Assembly (NCBI GenBank): GCA_020632795.1
Contig: JACKEV010000009.1
Location: forward strand, 434,001 to 498,000
Direction of reading: 5' to 3'
DNA length: 64,000 nt
DNA from: Alphaproteobacteria bacterium
GTDB lineage: Bacteria > Myxococcota_A > UBA796 > CAJQPC01
The notes under the pieces were generated by a model that searched no databases, was not told the origin of the DNA, and worked only from the letters and a program-made list of their open reading frames with translations. This document shows, in pieces, positions 16,296-24,289 of this stretch. The position numbers were made by a program, and so were the translations under genes. Numbering within the stretch: the first letter of the stretch is position 1; every line of letters begins with the position of its first letter.

Positions 16296-17240
16296 ATGAC
16301 CTCCACATCCCCGCTCCTGGGTGCCCGACGGGCGGCGATGGCGCGGCTCGCGTCCGGGGGCTTCGGCGCGCTGGCCTTCCTGGCCGGGCTCACCCCGGCT
16401 TCACGCCCCGCCCGGCACGGGGTGGAGCGGCTCCGGGACGTGGCGTATGGCCCACACCCTCGGCAGCACCTCGATGTCTTCAGACCGATCGGTCGGACCA
16501 GTGGTCTACCCGTCGTGTTCTACATCCACGGCGGCGGATTCCGGGCGATGTCCAAGGACTCCCACTGGTTGATGGGCCTGGCCTTCGCCCGGCGGGGGCA
16601 CCTGGTGTTCAACGTCGACTACCGGCTGGCCCCGCAGCACCCGTTCCCCACGCCGGCCCAGGACGTGTTCGCGGCCTGGGCCTGGGTGCTCGACCACCTG
16701 GAGGAGTACGGCGGAGACCCGGAGCGGGTGGTGGTCGCGGGCGAGTCGGCGGGCGCCAACCTGTGCTGTGCGCTGACCATCGCGGCCTGCTACCCCCGTC
16801 CGGAGCCCTGGGCCCGCGCGGTGTTCGACCGCGGTCGGGTGCCGGACGCTGCGTTGCCTGCCTGCGGCATCCTCCAGGTCAGCGCGCCGGAGCGCTTCCT
16901 CCAGCGGCGGGCGCTGCCCTGGTACGTCCGGGACATGCTGTTCGACCCGATGGCCTGCTACCTGGGCGAGCAGGCGCCGGAGGCCCACCCCCTCGCCGAT
17001 CCGCTGCTCCTGCTGGAGGCCGGGCAGCCGCCCGCCCGCCCGCTGCCGCGCGTCTTCGCTGCCGTCGGCACCCGCGATCCCATCCTGGACGACACCCGAC
17101 GGCTGGGGGCGGCGCTGGCCCGCCTGGGGGTCGAGCACACCGTGCGGGTCTATCCGGGGGAGATCCATGCCTTCCACGCCCTGGTGTGGCGGCCGGCGGC
17201 GCGGGCCTGCTGGCGGGAGATGCTCGCGTTCATCGAGTAG
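16296..17240 (+). CDS. Alpha/beta hydrolase of the HSL (hormone-sensitive lipase) type
   Basis: 314 residues from the ATG at 16296. It has the oxyanion motif HGGG (residues 78-81), the nucleophile elbow GESAG (149-153, Ser151), and probable Asp261 (GTRDPILDD) and His291 (GEIHAFHAL), completing a catalytic triad. VDYRLAPQHPFPTPAQD is the typical HSL segment. A hydrophobic N-terminal stretch (about 18-32) may tether it to the membrane. It should hydrolyse carboxylic esters; chain-length preference cannot be read. Divergent from DUF1295; the next gene starts 26 bases downstream after a strong ribosome site. Confidence 0.9.
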   Translation: MTSTSPLLGARRAAMARLASGGFGALAFLAGLTPASRPARHGVERLRDVAYGPHPRQHLDVFRPIGRTSGLPVVFYIHGGGFRAMSKDSHWLMGLAFARRGHLVFNVDYRLAPQHPFPTPAQDVFAAWAWVLDHLEEYGGDPERVVVAGESAGANLCCALTIAACYPRPEPWARAVFDRGRVPDAALPACGILQVSAPERFLQRRALPWYVRDMLFDPMACYLGEQAPEAHPLADPLLLLEAGQPPARPLPRVFAAVGTRDPILDDTRRLGAALARLGVEHTVRVYPGEIHAFHALVWRPAARACWREMLAFIE

Positions 17241-17266
17241 ACTCGCGGCCATATCCAGGAGGTTCC

Positions 17267-18688
17267 GTGCGCCGAGCCCTGTCGCTGCTGTCCCTGTGCG
17301 TCATCCTGCTCGCCCCCACCTGCGAGGGGGTCGAGAGCCTGCCCGCGTTGGGTGAGGACATCGGCCAGCTCGAGCGTCGGCTCGATCGGCCTGCCATCAC
17401 CACCAACCTCGCGGACGCGGTCTACGAGGTCCCCCTGCTGGACGACTTCAACCCCCCTGACGAGGACTTCATCAACCTCCGCACCATGCCGCGCACGGAG
17501 ACCGGCGGCTACCTGCTGGAGCCCGGCCTCTACCGCTTCGTGGCCAAGAGCTTCTGCCTCAAGCCGGGCACCTACGGCCCGGCGACGGCCACCGGCGACG
17601 GCCACCTCCTCGCCCCCATCAAGGGCCCGCAGGCCGAGGTGGTGACCGCCATCATCCGCAACTGGTCGGCCCACCCCGAGTTCGAGCACATGGAGATCCA
17701 GCAGCTCCTGTGGGCCATCCACATCAAGGCGAAGATCGCCGACCTGGACACCCGCAAGCAGCTCATCGCGGCCACCCTGCTCACCCCCGAGCAGCTCTAC
17801 CAGCTCAACGGCGGCGCCATCGGGCTGGTGCCCGAGCCGCTGATGGACCAGCTCATCGCCAAGCTGCCCGAGCCCGCCCGAAGCCTCGCCCAGACCGAGG
17901 ACCGCATGCGCCGCATGCTGTCCAAGGCCGAGACCTCCTACGAGACCATCGAGGAGGTCGCCGTGCTCACCGGCCCCGTCCCCGAGGACGGCTGGCTGCG
18001 CCGCATCCCCGAGGGCCGCTGGAACCTCCACCCCGACGGCTACTTCATCCGCCTGATGCCTGACGGCTACCAGCGCACCACCCAGGAGATCTACCTGCCC
18101 GAACTCACCGCCACGTTCACCTTCGACGCGCTGGGCCGGGTCACGAAGGTCGAGCGCCCGGACGGCTGGGTGGTCGAGAGCAGCTACGACGACAGCGTGG
18201 CGCCGGTCGAGGTCTCTCCGGGGGTGAAGGAGTACGCCTTCGCCCGCATCCGCTTCGCCGAGCCCGACCCCGACAACCCCGGCCAACTCCGCGAGGCGGT
18301 GTGGGAGAACACCGGCACGGTGCTCGTCGTAGACGCCCCCGCCTCACAGGGGCGGCTCGCCCCGGCGCCCCACCCCCGCCTGCCGGGCCTGTTCGGGACC
18401 CGCGCCGCCGACGAGTGGGACGAGCCCGACAGCGACGCCACCAACCCCGAGCACTACAAGGACGGCCTCGACGTCGCCATCAACGGCTCCAAGAGGGAGC
18501 AGGCCGAGTGGATCGGCAACCACTTCCTGGAGCTGCTCAAGGAGGTCCTCGGCTGGCGGCGGAAGCTGGGGGCCGTCGAGCGCGACGGCGCCGGGGAGAC
18601 CAGCGTGGGCGGAAACGACGTCTACAACCAGCGCATCGGGCAGTCCAACGAGGCGTACTGGGACGAGACCGCCGACTGGGATCGTTAG
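17267..18688 (+). CDS. Secreted protein of a conserved but unnamed family
   Basis: 473 residues from the GTG at 17267, preceded by a perfect AGGAGG. A signal-peptide-like N-terminus ends near APTCEG, possibly a lipoprotein. Domain-like blocks: YLLEPGLYRFVAKSFCLKPG (about 80-105), a helical region IRNWSAHPEFEHMEIQQLLW with KLLTPEQ-like segments (about 130-230), ETIEEVAVLTGP, then WNLHPDGYFIRLMPDGYQRT and a beta-rich middle, ending NDVYNQRIGQSNEAYWD. I recall similar long proteins in other Gram-negative genomes without assigned function, but cannot name a family. Its stop overlaps the convergent Rrf2 gene by four bases. Confidence 0.75.
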   Translation: MRRALSLLSLCVILLAPTCEGVESLPALGEDIGQLERRLDRPAITTNLADAVYEVPLLDDFNPPDEDFINLRTMPRTETGGYLLEPGLYRFVAKSFCLKPGTYGPATATGDGHLLAPIKGPQAEVVTAIIRNWSAHPEFEHMEIQQLLWAIHIKAKIADLDTRKQLIAATLLTPEQLYQLNGGAIGLVPEPLMDQLIAKLPEPARSLAQTEDRMRRMLSKAETSYETIEEVAVLTGPVPEDGWLRRIPEGRWNLHPDGYFIRLMPDGYQRTTQEIYLPELTATFTFDALGRVTKVERPDGWVVESSYDDSVAPVEVSPGVKEYAFARIRFAEPDPDNPGQLREAVWENTGTVLVVDAPASQGRLAPAPHPRLPGLFGTRAADEWDEPDSDATNPEHYKDGLDVAINGSKREQAEWIGNHFLELLKEVLGWRRKLGAVERDGAGETSVGGNDVYNQRIGQSNEAYWDETADWDR

Positions 18689-19161
18689 GAGCCCGCCGGG
18701 GCAGCCTCGGGCCTGGGCTCCAGGAACACGCGCCTCAGGGGGCGCTTCTCCAGGATGTCGGCCACGGTGTAGCGGGCCAGCAGCTTGCGGACCGGCTGCA
18801 TGGCCTCCGACCAGCAGTGGTGCAGGGCGCAGGGGTCGGCGGAGTTGCAGGGCCGGGCGTTGAGGGCGCACTGAGGCTGCTGAGCGTCCTCTCCGCCCAG
18901 GGCTTCCAGCACTTCTCCCAAGGAGATCTCCGACGCGGGGCGGGCCAGGGCGTAGCCGCCGTGGTGTCCCTTGAGGCCGTCGACGATGCCGGCCTGGCTG
19001 AGGCTGCGCATGACCTTGGCCAGGAAGGGGCGCGGCGCGCCGGTCTCACGGGCGAGGTCTGCGGAGCGCAGGCGCTCCTCGTCTTGAAGCGCGGCAAGCG
19101 TCGTGACCGCGATGAGGGCGTAGCGTGCCGTGTACGGCAGCTCGGGCATCAAGGAACTCAT
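18685..19161 (-). CDS. Rrf2-family iron-sulfur regulator
   Basis: 158 residues. The ATG at 19161 is chosen because GGAGG lies four bases upstream; an ATG further upstream has none. The winged helix (residues about 8-70) includes RSADLARETGAPRPFLAKVM and a wing GLKGHHGGYALARP. The cluster loop has Cys98-x6-Cys105-x5-Cys111-x2-His114, close to the Cys/Cys/Cys/His set of IscR, plus Cys116. It should bind an Fe-S cluster and sense iron-sulfur status, redox state or nitric oxide; IscR, NsrR and RsrR-like roles cannot be separated here. It is monocistronic, and an inverted repeat over its start suggests autoregulation. Confidence 0.88.
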   Translation of the reverse strand: MSSLMPELPYTARYALIAVTTLAALQDEERLRSADLARETGAPRPFLAKVMRSLSQAGIVDGLKGHHGGYALARPASEISLGEVLEALGGEDAQQPQCALNARPCNSADPCALHHCWSEAMQPVRKLLARYTVADILEKRPLRRVFLEPRPEAAPAGS

Positions 19162-19191
19162 CCGACCTCCATCTCTCGTATACATCGGATG
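19159..19191 (-). promoter_or_regulatory. Inverted repeat over the Rrf2 gene start
   Basis: CATCCGA at 19159-19165 (containing the start codon) and TCGGATG at 19185-19191 form a perfect inverted repeat with a 19-base spacer, beside a short AT-rich TATAC stretch that could be the -10 region. Such placement would suit an autoregulated promoter. Evidence is symmetry only. Confidence 0.3.
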
Positions 19192-19276
19192 ACCCCTGGT
19201 TGGCACGCGAGAACCGCGAAACGGCGCGCCTGGGGCCGTGTCGCGCGGGGCCCGGGGGCGGGGTAGGGTGGAGGGC

Positions 19277-20449
19277 ATGCTCCTGCTCTCGCTGATGGTC
19301 GCGGCCTGCACCGGCGCCCCCCAGGGCCCCGTGTTGCAGCCCCTCGAGCTGCGTGTGCTGGCCGGCGAGGGCGGCAGTCGGCTGCCCCACACCCACACCG
19401 GCCCCACCTGGGCCGACCCGGACCTGCCCATCGGCGACCTCACCTGGCGGGCAGGCGACGCGGTGGCGCCCCCGCTCGCTGAGCCTGCGGCGGTCGTCGC
19501 CGGCAGCCCCCTGCGGCTGGCGCTCCGGGCCACCGCAGCCCAGGACGGGCGGATCGAGGTGACGGCCACGGCCACCGCCGAGCACGCCCCCGAGCGCCCC
19601 CCGCTGGCGCTGGGCGCGGCGGCGGCGCCCGTCACCGCGGGCGCCCTGGTCGATCTGCTGGTGGAGACCCCACCTCTGCCCGCCGAGGTCGGGGTGTGGC
19701 GCGTTGATCTGGAGGTGGCGTTCGAGCCTCGCGCGCCGGACGGTGAGGCGGCCCACACAACGGTGAGCCAGCGCGTCGCTCAGCTCTGGTCCACGCCGAT
19801 CGAGGGCACGCCGCTCTACACCCAGTCGGTGGTGTGGGCGGCGTCGTGGGCGGCCGGCCTGCCCTCCCGCGCCGCCACCCCCCCCGACGGGATCGAGGCC
19901 GCCGAGGACGAGATCGCCCGCCGCATGCTGGCGGGCCACTGGACCCTCGGCGAGCAGGGCCACTCCTACGGGGCCTTCCCCCGGCCCAAGGAGAAGGACA
20001 ACCAGGCCCATGTGTTCCTGGACTTCCCGCGCAGCGCCTGCGGCGAGCTGCGGGGCTTCCTGATGTCGGTCATCGAGGCCCACGGCGTCGACGCCCGGTG
20101 GGTGATGCTCATCTTCCAGGACCGAAGCCGTGATCGACTCTCGATGTACGAGACCCGCGACATCGCCGCCCTGGGCACGGCGTCCAAGGTCTGGCGGCAC
20201 TACAACCACGTCGCGGTCGAGGTGAACGGCCGGGTCTACGACCCGACCTACGACATCGAAGCCGAGGACTTCGCCGCCTACGAGGACGACCTCTTCGCCC
20301 GCTACTGCTACGGCGAGGACGAGCCCTGCGGCAACCGGGGCAGCGGCTGGTGCAAGGAGCCCCGCCCCGACGCGCTGTGCGTGGACAACCCGCCGGGCTA
20401 CGACCCCGAGACCGCCGGGTTCACGGTCAAGCGAGGCGACAACTACTGA
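19277..20449 (+). CDS. Lipoprotein with a transglutaminase-like Cys-His-Asp domain
   Basis: 390 residues from the ATG at 19277. A short signal peptide ends MVAAC (Cys11), a lipobox. Residues about 20-170 form a beta-rich region. The C-terminal half has the transglutaminase/papain-like order: Cys255 in SACGELRGF, His311 in HYNHVAVEVNG and Asp322 in VYDPTYD, as in periplasmic transglutaminase-like cysteine peptidases. Several more cysteines follow (CYGEDEPCGNRGSGWC) and may be disulfide-bonded. It may cleave or cross-link peptides or amides in the cell envelope. The next gene, an SGNH-like membrane protein, begins at the base after this stop, so the two probably act together. Confidence 0.75.
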   Translation: MLLLSLMVAACTGAPQGPVLQPLELRVLAGEGGSRLPHTHTGPTWADPDLPIGDLTWRAGDAVAPPLAEPAAVVAGSPLRLALRATAAQDGRIEVTATATAEHAPERPPLALGAAAAPVTAGALVDLLVETPPLPAEVGVWRVDLEVAFEPRAPDGEAAHTTVSQRVAQLWSTPIEGTPLYTQSVVWAASWAAGLPSRAATPPDGIEAAEDEIARRMLAGHWTLGEQGHSYGAFPRPKEKDNQAHVFLDFPRSACGELRGFLMSVIEAHGVDARWVMLIFQDRSRDRLSMYETRDIAALGTASKVWRHYNHVAVEVNGRVYDPTYDIEAEDFAAYEDDLFARYCYGEDEPCGNRGSGWCKEPRPDALCVDNPPGYDPETAGFTVKRGDNY

Positions 20450-21538
20450 ATGCCCAGGCCCATCCCGCCGCCGCCGCCCCAGCCCTCCGTCGAGGAGACC
20501 GGGCGGGCCGTGCGCCTGGTCCGGGGGCTGGCCCTGGCCTTCGTGGTCGTCTTCGCGCTGATGGCCTCGACCTACGGCGACCACAGCCCGATGGTGGACT
20601 ACGGCCGCGAGGGCCCCCAGCTCTGGAACCTCTGGAAGCTGGAGCAGCTCGACGTCGAGGCCCTGCGCGCCCACCCCGGCGGCCGGGTGGCCTGGCTGGT
20701 GGGCAGCTCCATCCTGCGGGACGCCTTCGTGGTCGAGGACATCAACGCCGCGCTGGAGGAGCGCGGCAGCCCCTGGCGGGTGGCCAAGTTCGGCTTCGAC
20801 CGCAACGCGGCGGGCCAGGCCTTCGGCTTCGTGCGGCGGCTGCCCCTGCGCGAGGGCGATCTGGTGGTCCACAACGTCTACCTGGAGAACTTCCACCGCG
20901 ACTGGATCCACCACGTCGACCTGCCCATGCGGCGGGTCACCCGGTTGGAGTCCCGGGCCGAGCTGTGGCAGATCGCCGAGCTGGAGGTCCCCGAGAAGAT
21001 CGAGGCCAGCCTCACCCTCCCCTACGACTACTGGTACTCCCGGGACTCCTACATGGAGGGGGTCGGCGCGTGGCTGCTCACCCCCATCGAGGGCGTCCCG
21101 GAGGTCCGCACCGAGCACCGCCAGATCTCCGTGGTGAAGGGCAAGGGCAGCCAGCCCCACCTCGACCCCGTCCCCGATCCGCGCAGCAACCGCCTCTTCA
21201 TGGACGTCGATCGCGTCGACTTCTCGGAAGACCAGTACAACATCAGGGGCCTGCGTCGGCTGGAGGCGCTGTGCGCCGAGGCCGGCGCGGAGCTGGCCGT
21301 CATCCACATCCCCCCCAGTGACGGGCTGCGGTCCAAGCTGTGGACCCCGGAGGTCGACGCTCTGTGGCTCCAGTGGCTCGACGCGCAGGGCATCTACCAC
21401 TTCCCCAAGGTCCCCGACGCCCACTACCGGGACTTCACCCACGTCAACGACAAGGGGCGCCCCGTCACCACCCGCTACCTCATCGACTGGCTGGACGGAC
21501 GCCCCATGGGCGCGCCGACCCCGAGGCCCGAAGGGTAA
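20450..21538 (+). CDS. Membrane-anchored SGNH/GDSL-like protein
   Basis: 362 residues. One membrane helix (about 24-42) places the rest in the periplasm. It has the SGNH block I GSS at residues 85-87 (VGSSILRD) and block V Asp328-x-x-His331 (RDFTHVNDKG), with VVHNVYLENF and AVIHIPPSDG as possible intermediate blocks. The layout resembles AlgX/AlgJ/DltD-type acyl-group esterases or transferases that work with MBOAT proteins. The MBOAT gene at 10654-12102 is the only candidate partner here. The start is directly at the end of the transglutaminase-like lipoprotein gene (no gap). Substrate unknown. Confidence 0.72.
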   Translation: MPRPIPPPPPQPSVEETGRAVRLVRGLALAFVVVFALMASTYGDHSPMVDYGREGPQLWNLWKLEQLDVEALRAHPGGRVAWLVGSSILRDAFVVEDINAALEERGSPWRVAKFGFDRNAAGQAFGFVRRLPLREGDLVVHNVYLENFHRDWIHHVDLPMRRVTRLESRAELWQIAELEVPEKIEASLTLPYDYWYSRDSYMEGVGAWLLTPIEGVPEVRTEHRQISVVKGKGSQPHLDPVPDPRSNRLFMDVDRVDFSEDQYNIRGLRRLEALCAEAGAELAVIHIPPSDGLRSKLWTPEVDALWLQWLDAQGIYHFPKVPDAHYRDFTHVNDKGRPVTTRYLIDWLDGRPMGAPTPRPEG

Positions 21539-21604
21539 CCGAACGCTGACGTCCGGCATCCTGACGGGCGGACACGCACCCGGCTATGTTGCCGACGAGG
21601 ACTC

Positions 21605-22198
21605 ATGCAGACGGTCATCGCGCGATGTGATGGGCTCGCCAGCCAGCCCACGCCGCCCACGCTGCGCCAGCTCGCCGAGCTGCTGGCGGCCGTCGAGCTG
21701 TCGGGCGAGGCCCTGCGCGAGGCCCAGCGCCCGGATCCCCGCCGCCCCTACGGCCGCCGGGTCTTCCTGGACACCCCGGTGATGGAGGGCATGCTGGCCA
21801 CCTGGACGCCGGGGGCGTGGTGCGCGCCCCACGATCACGGCGGCTCGGTCGGCGGGGTGCGCGTGCTTCAGGGGCGGGCGCGGCATCGGGTGTTCTGCGT
21901 CCGGGACGGCGGCCTGGCGTTGCTCCGCGAGGAGCAGATCGAGGCCGGCGCGGTCATCTCCTGCGGGCCCTCGCTGGTGCACGCCATGCGCTGCGACGGC
22001 GGGGACGCCGGACTGGTCACCCTGCACCTCTACGCCGGGCCCATCCCCTGGATGACGGTCTACGACGTCGAGGGCCAGGAGACCCTCCAGGTCAGCGGCG
22101 GCTGCGGCGCCTGGATCCCCCACGATCAGCCCGAGCTGATCCGGGCGCGGGCGCCGGGGCTGGTGCCCCCTCAGGCCTTCCCCAGCGACGCCACGTAG
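21605..22198 (+). CDS. Cysteine dioxygenase-family cupin
   Basis: 197 residues. The cupin fold carries the Fe(II) facial triad of thiol dioxygenases: His76 and His78 (CAPHDHGGS) and His126 (SLVHAM). Known members oxidise cysteine to cysteine sulfinate or 3-mercaptopropionate to its sulfinate, using O2. At the site of the mammalian cross-linking cysteine (five residues after the second His) this protein has Gly, as in bacterial enzymes. It is cytoplasmic and monocistronic. It converges on the NAD synthetase gene with a 28-base overlap of coding ends. Cysteine versus mercaptopropionate preference cannot be settled from the visible residues. Confidence 0.87.
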   Translation: MQTVIARCDGLASQPTPPTLRQLAELLAAVELSGEALREAQRPDPRRPYGRRVFLDTPVMEGMLATWTPGAWCAPHDHGGSVGGVRVLQGRARHRVFCVRDGGLALLREEQIEAGAVISCGPSLVHAMRCDGGDAGLVTLHLYAGPIPWMTVYDVEGQETLQVSGGCGAWIPHDQPELIRARAPGLVPPQAFPSDAT

Positions 22199-24228
22199 TC
22201 GTCCAGCTCGTCCAGCTCCTCGGTGAACGGGGCCTGCACCGCCGGGAAGCGGAAGCCGGTCTTGGGGTCGAGGTCGAACGCCGTCACCCGGAAGCTGATG
22301 GCGAAGCGCTCCCGCTTCCACTGGGCGCGGCACAGGAGCTTGACGAAGCGTCGGATGTCGGCGGCGAAGCGGGCGGGCTCGCCCCCGTAGCGCGCGGCGA
22401 AGCCGGGCCAGAGGCGCTGGAACATCTCCAGCGGGCTCGCGCCCTCCTGCACGAAGGCGTACATCAGCGAGTCCAGGATGACGAAGGGCATCAGGTCGCC
22501 CTCGTCGGTCTGGGCGTGCTCCGGCGGGCGCAGCTCGGCGGTCGGGGCCTGCACGTTGACGTAGGAGAGGGCGCTCAGGCCGTGGAAGCCCTCGGCCCAC
22601 CGCAGCCACAGGGTGACGAGGCTCTTGGGCACGTCGGCGATGGGGGCCACCCCGCCCGAGGTGTCGCCGTCCATCGTGGTGTAGCCGACGGCGGCCTCGG
22701 ACTTGTTGGACGTGGCCAGCAAGAGCGCGCTGTGCAGGTTGGCGATCATCCAGATCAATGATCCCCGCAGGCGGGCCTGCACGTTCTGGAGCGCGATGTC
22801 GTGGGCAGGGTTGTCCCACGACAGGTCTTCGCCCACCATGCCCCCGGCGAGGCGAACGTGGACGTCCACCGCGTCCTGGATCTGCGCCTCGAGGTGGGTG
22901 GCGCCGATCTCGGCGGCGAGCGCGGCGGCGGCCTCCCGGGTGACCGGGCCCGAGTTCTCGGTGGCCATGTAGGCGGTCACCAGGCGCTGGCCGACCTGCT
23001 CCCGCAGCGCCTCAGCGCTCAGCTCAGGGTTGTCGTATCGAACCATACGCTGCACGAGCGCGGCGACCATCGCGGAGTCCCGCCCCCCGGACAGCGCCAG
23101 CGCCAGCCGCTGGATGCCGGACTTGGCGGTGTAGTCCCGCAGCGCCATGCAGATGGCCAGCTCCAGCTCCAGGTGGGCGAGGTCGCGCCGGGTGAGGGGA
23201 CCGGTCACCAGCCCCTGGTCGAGCAGCCACTGCAGGCTGGGGTCGAGGGGCACCTCCGCGGGGGGCTCCCAGTAGGGGCGCGGCGGGGGGGGCGGAGACG
23301 CACCCTGCCACGGGCCGGGGATGCGCACCACCTGGGGGCTGGCCCCGTACTCTCCCCGCCGGTAGGCCTGGACCTGATCCCGCCAGCTCCCCTGCTCCAT
23401 ACGCCCGAGCCGCAGCCGCCCCACGTCGACCACGTGGTCGATGAGCACCCAGGGCTGGTCGAACACGAACCGGGGCCCCTCGGCCGCGATGGCCCCGCTC
23501 TCGGCCACGAACACGCTGCCGTCGAACACCAGCCGGGTCGCGTCGCAGCCCAGCAGGGAGCAGTACACATACGCGCACTGGTCCTCGCGGCTGATCTGCT
23601 CGACCATGCCCCGCCGCACCCGGTGCTTGCCGACGACGAACCAGCTCGCCGAGGGGTTCAGCAGGATCTCCGCGCCGGCCAGGGCGTAGACGCTGCCGGG
23701 CCGCAGGCCCTTCCAGCCGTCCTCGCAGATCTCCAGGGCGAAGCGGCCCAGGCCCTCGGCCTCGAAGAGCACCGTGCCCATCGGCACGTCCGGCAGGCCG
23801 GGCGCCGACAGGGTCTCCACCCGGCCGTGGGGCCAGGGGGCGAACCAGCGGTTCTCGTACTCCACGTCCCCGGTGGCCAGGAACTCCTTGGCCCCGACCC
23901 CCACCAGCGCGCCGTCCGCCAGCACCGCCATGCCGTTGTACAGCACCCCGGTGTGCCGCACCGGCAGGCCCACGCAGACGATCAACCCCCGGGTGTGGGG
24001 CAGCAGTTCGCGCACCACCTGCCAGCTTCGGGAGAGGGTGCCCTCCCGCATCAGGCGGTCACCCAGGCTGTATCCGGTGATGCACATCTCCGGCAGCACC
24101 AAGAGCCGGATGCCGCGCCGACGGGCCTCCTCGATGACCGTGATGATGCGGTCGCGGTTGCCCGCCCAGTCCCCCACTGTCTGGTTGAGGGAGGCCGCGC
24201 CCACGTGGGCGCCGGTGGGATTGCTCAT
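22171..24228 (-). CDS. nadE: Glutamine-dependent NAD(+) synthetase
   Basis: 685 residues, the full length of the two-domain enzyme. The N-terminal nitrilase-type glutaminase domain (to about 285) has the catalytic triad Glu47 (LPEMCITGY), Lys114 (GAKEFLATGD) and Cys168 (LEICEDGW). The C-terminal NAD synthetase domain has the ATP pyrophosphatase loop LALSGGRDSAM, MATENSGPVTREAA and LLATSNKSEAAVGYTTMDGD. It makes NAD+ from deamido-NAD+, ATP and glutamine-derived ammonia. The start ATG at 24228 is followed directly by the conserved N-terminus (VGAASLNQTVGDW). Single-gene unit, convergent with the cysteine dioxygenase gene. Confidence 0.95.
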   Translation of the reverse strand: MSNPTGAHVGAASLNQTVGDWAGNRDRIITVIEEARRRGIRLLVLPEMCITGYSLGDRLMREGTLSRSWQVVRELLPHTRGLIVCVGLPVRHTGVLYNGMAVLADGALVGVGAKEFLATGDVEYENRWFAPWPHGRVETLSAPGLPDVPMGTVLFEAEGLGRFALEICEDGWKGLRPGSVYALAGAEILLNPSASWFVVGKHRVRRGMVEQISREDQCAYVYCSLLGCDATRLVFDGSVFVAESGAIAAEGPRFVFDQPWVLIDHVVDVGRLRLGRMEQGSWRDQVQAYRRGEYGASPQVVRIPGPWQGASPPPPPRPYWEPPAEVPLDPSLQWLLDQGLVTGPLTRRDLAHLELELAICMALRDYTAKSGIQRLALALSGGRDSAMVAALVQRMVRYDNPELSAEALREQVGQRLVTAYMATENSGPVTREAAAALAAEIGATHLEAQIQDAVDVHVRLAGGMVGEDLSWDNPAHDIALQNVQARLRGSLIWMIANLHSALLLATSNKSEAAVGYTTMDGDTSGGVAPIADVPKSLVTLWLRWAEGFHGLSALSYVNVQAPTAELRPPEHAQTDEGDLMPFVILDSLMYAFVQEGASPLEMFQRLWPGFAARYGGEPARFAADIRRFVKLLCRAQWKRERFAISFRVTAFDLDPKTGFRFPAVQAPFTEELDELDDYVASLGKA

Positions 24229-24289
24229 GCGCTGCTCCTGTTCGAGAGATGCTATCCGGCGCAGCGCATCCCGCCCAAGCAGCGCTCCT

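Noticed and set aside
15599..17266. N-terminal extension of the 17267-18688 protein by more than 550 codons
   Set aside because: The extension lies antisense to DUF1295 and out of frame with the HSL hydrolase; the GTG at 17267 has AGGAGG and begins a signal peptide.
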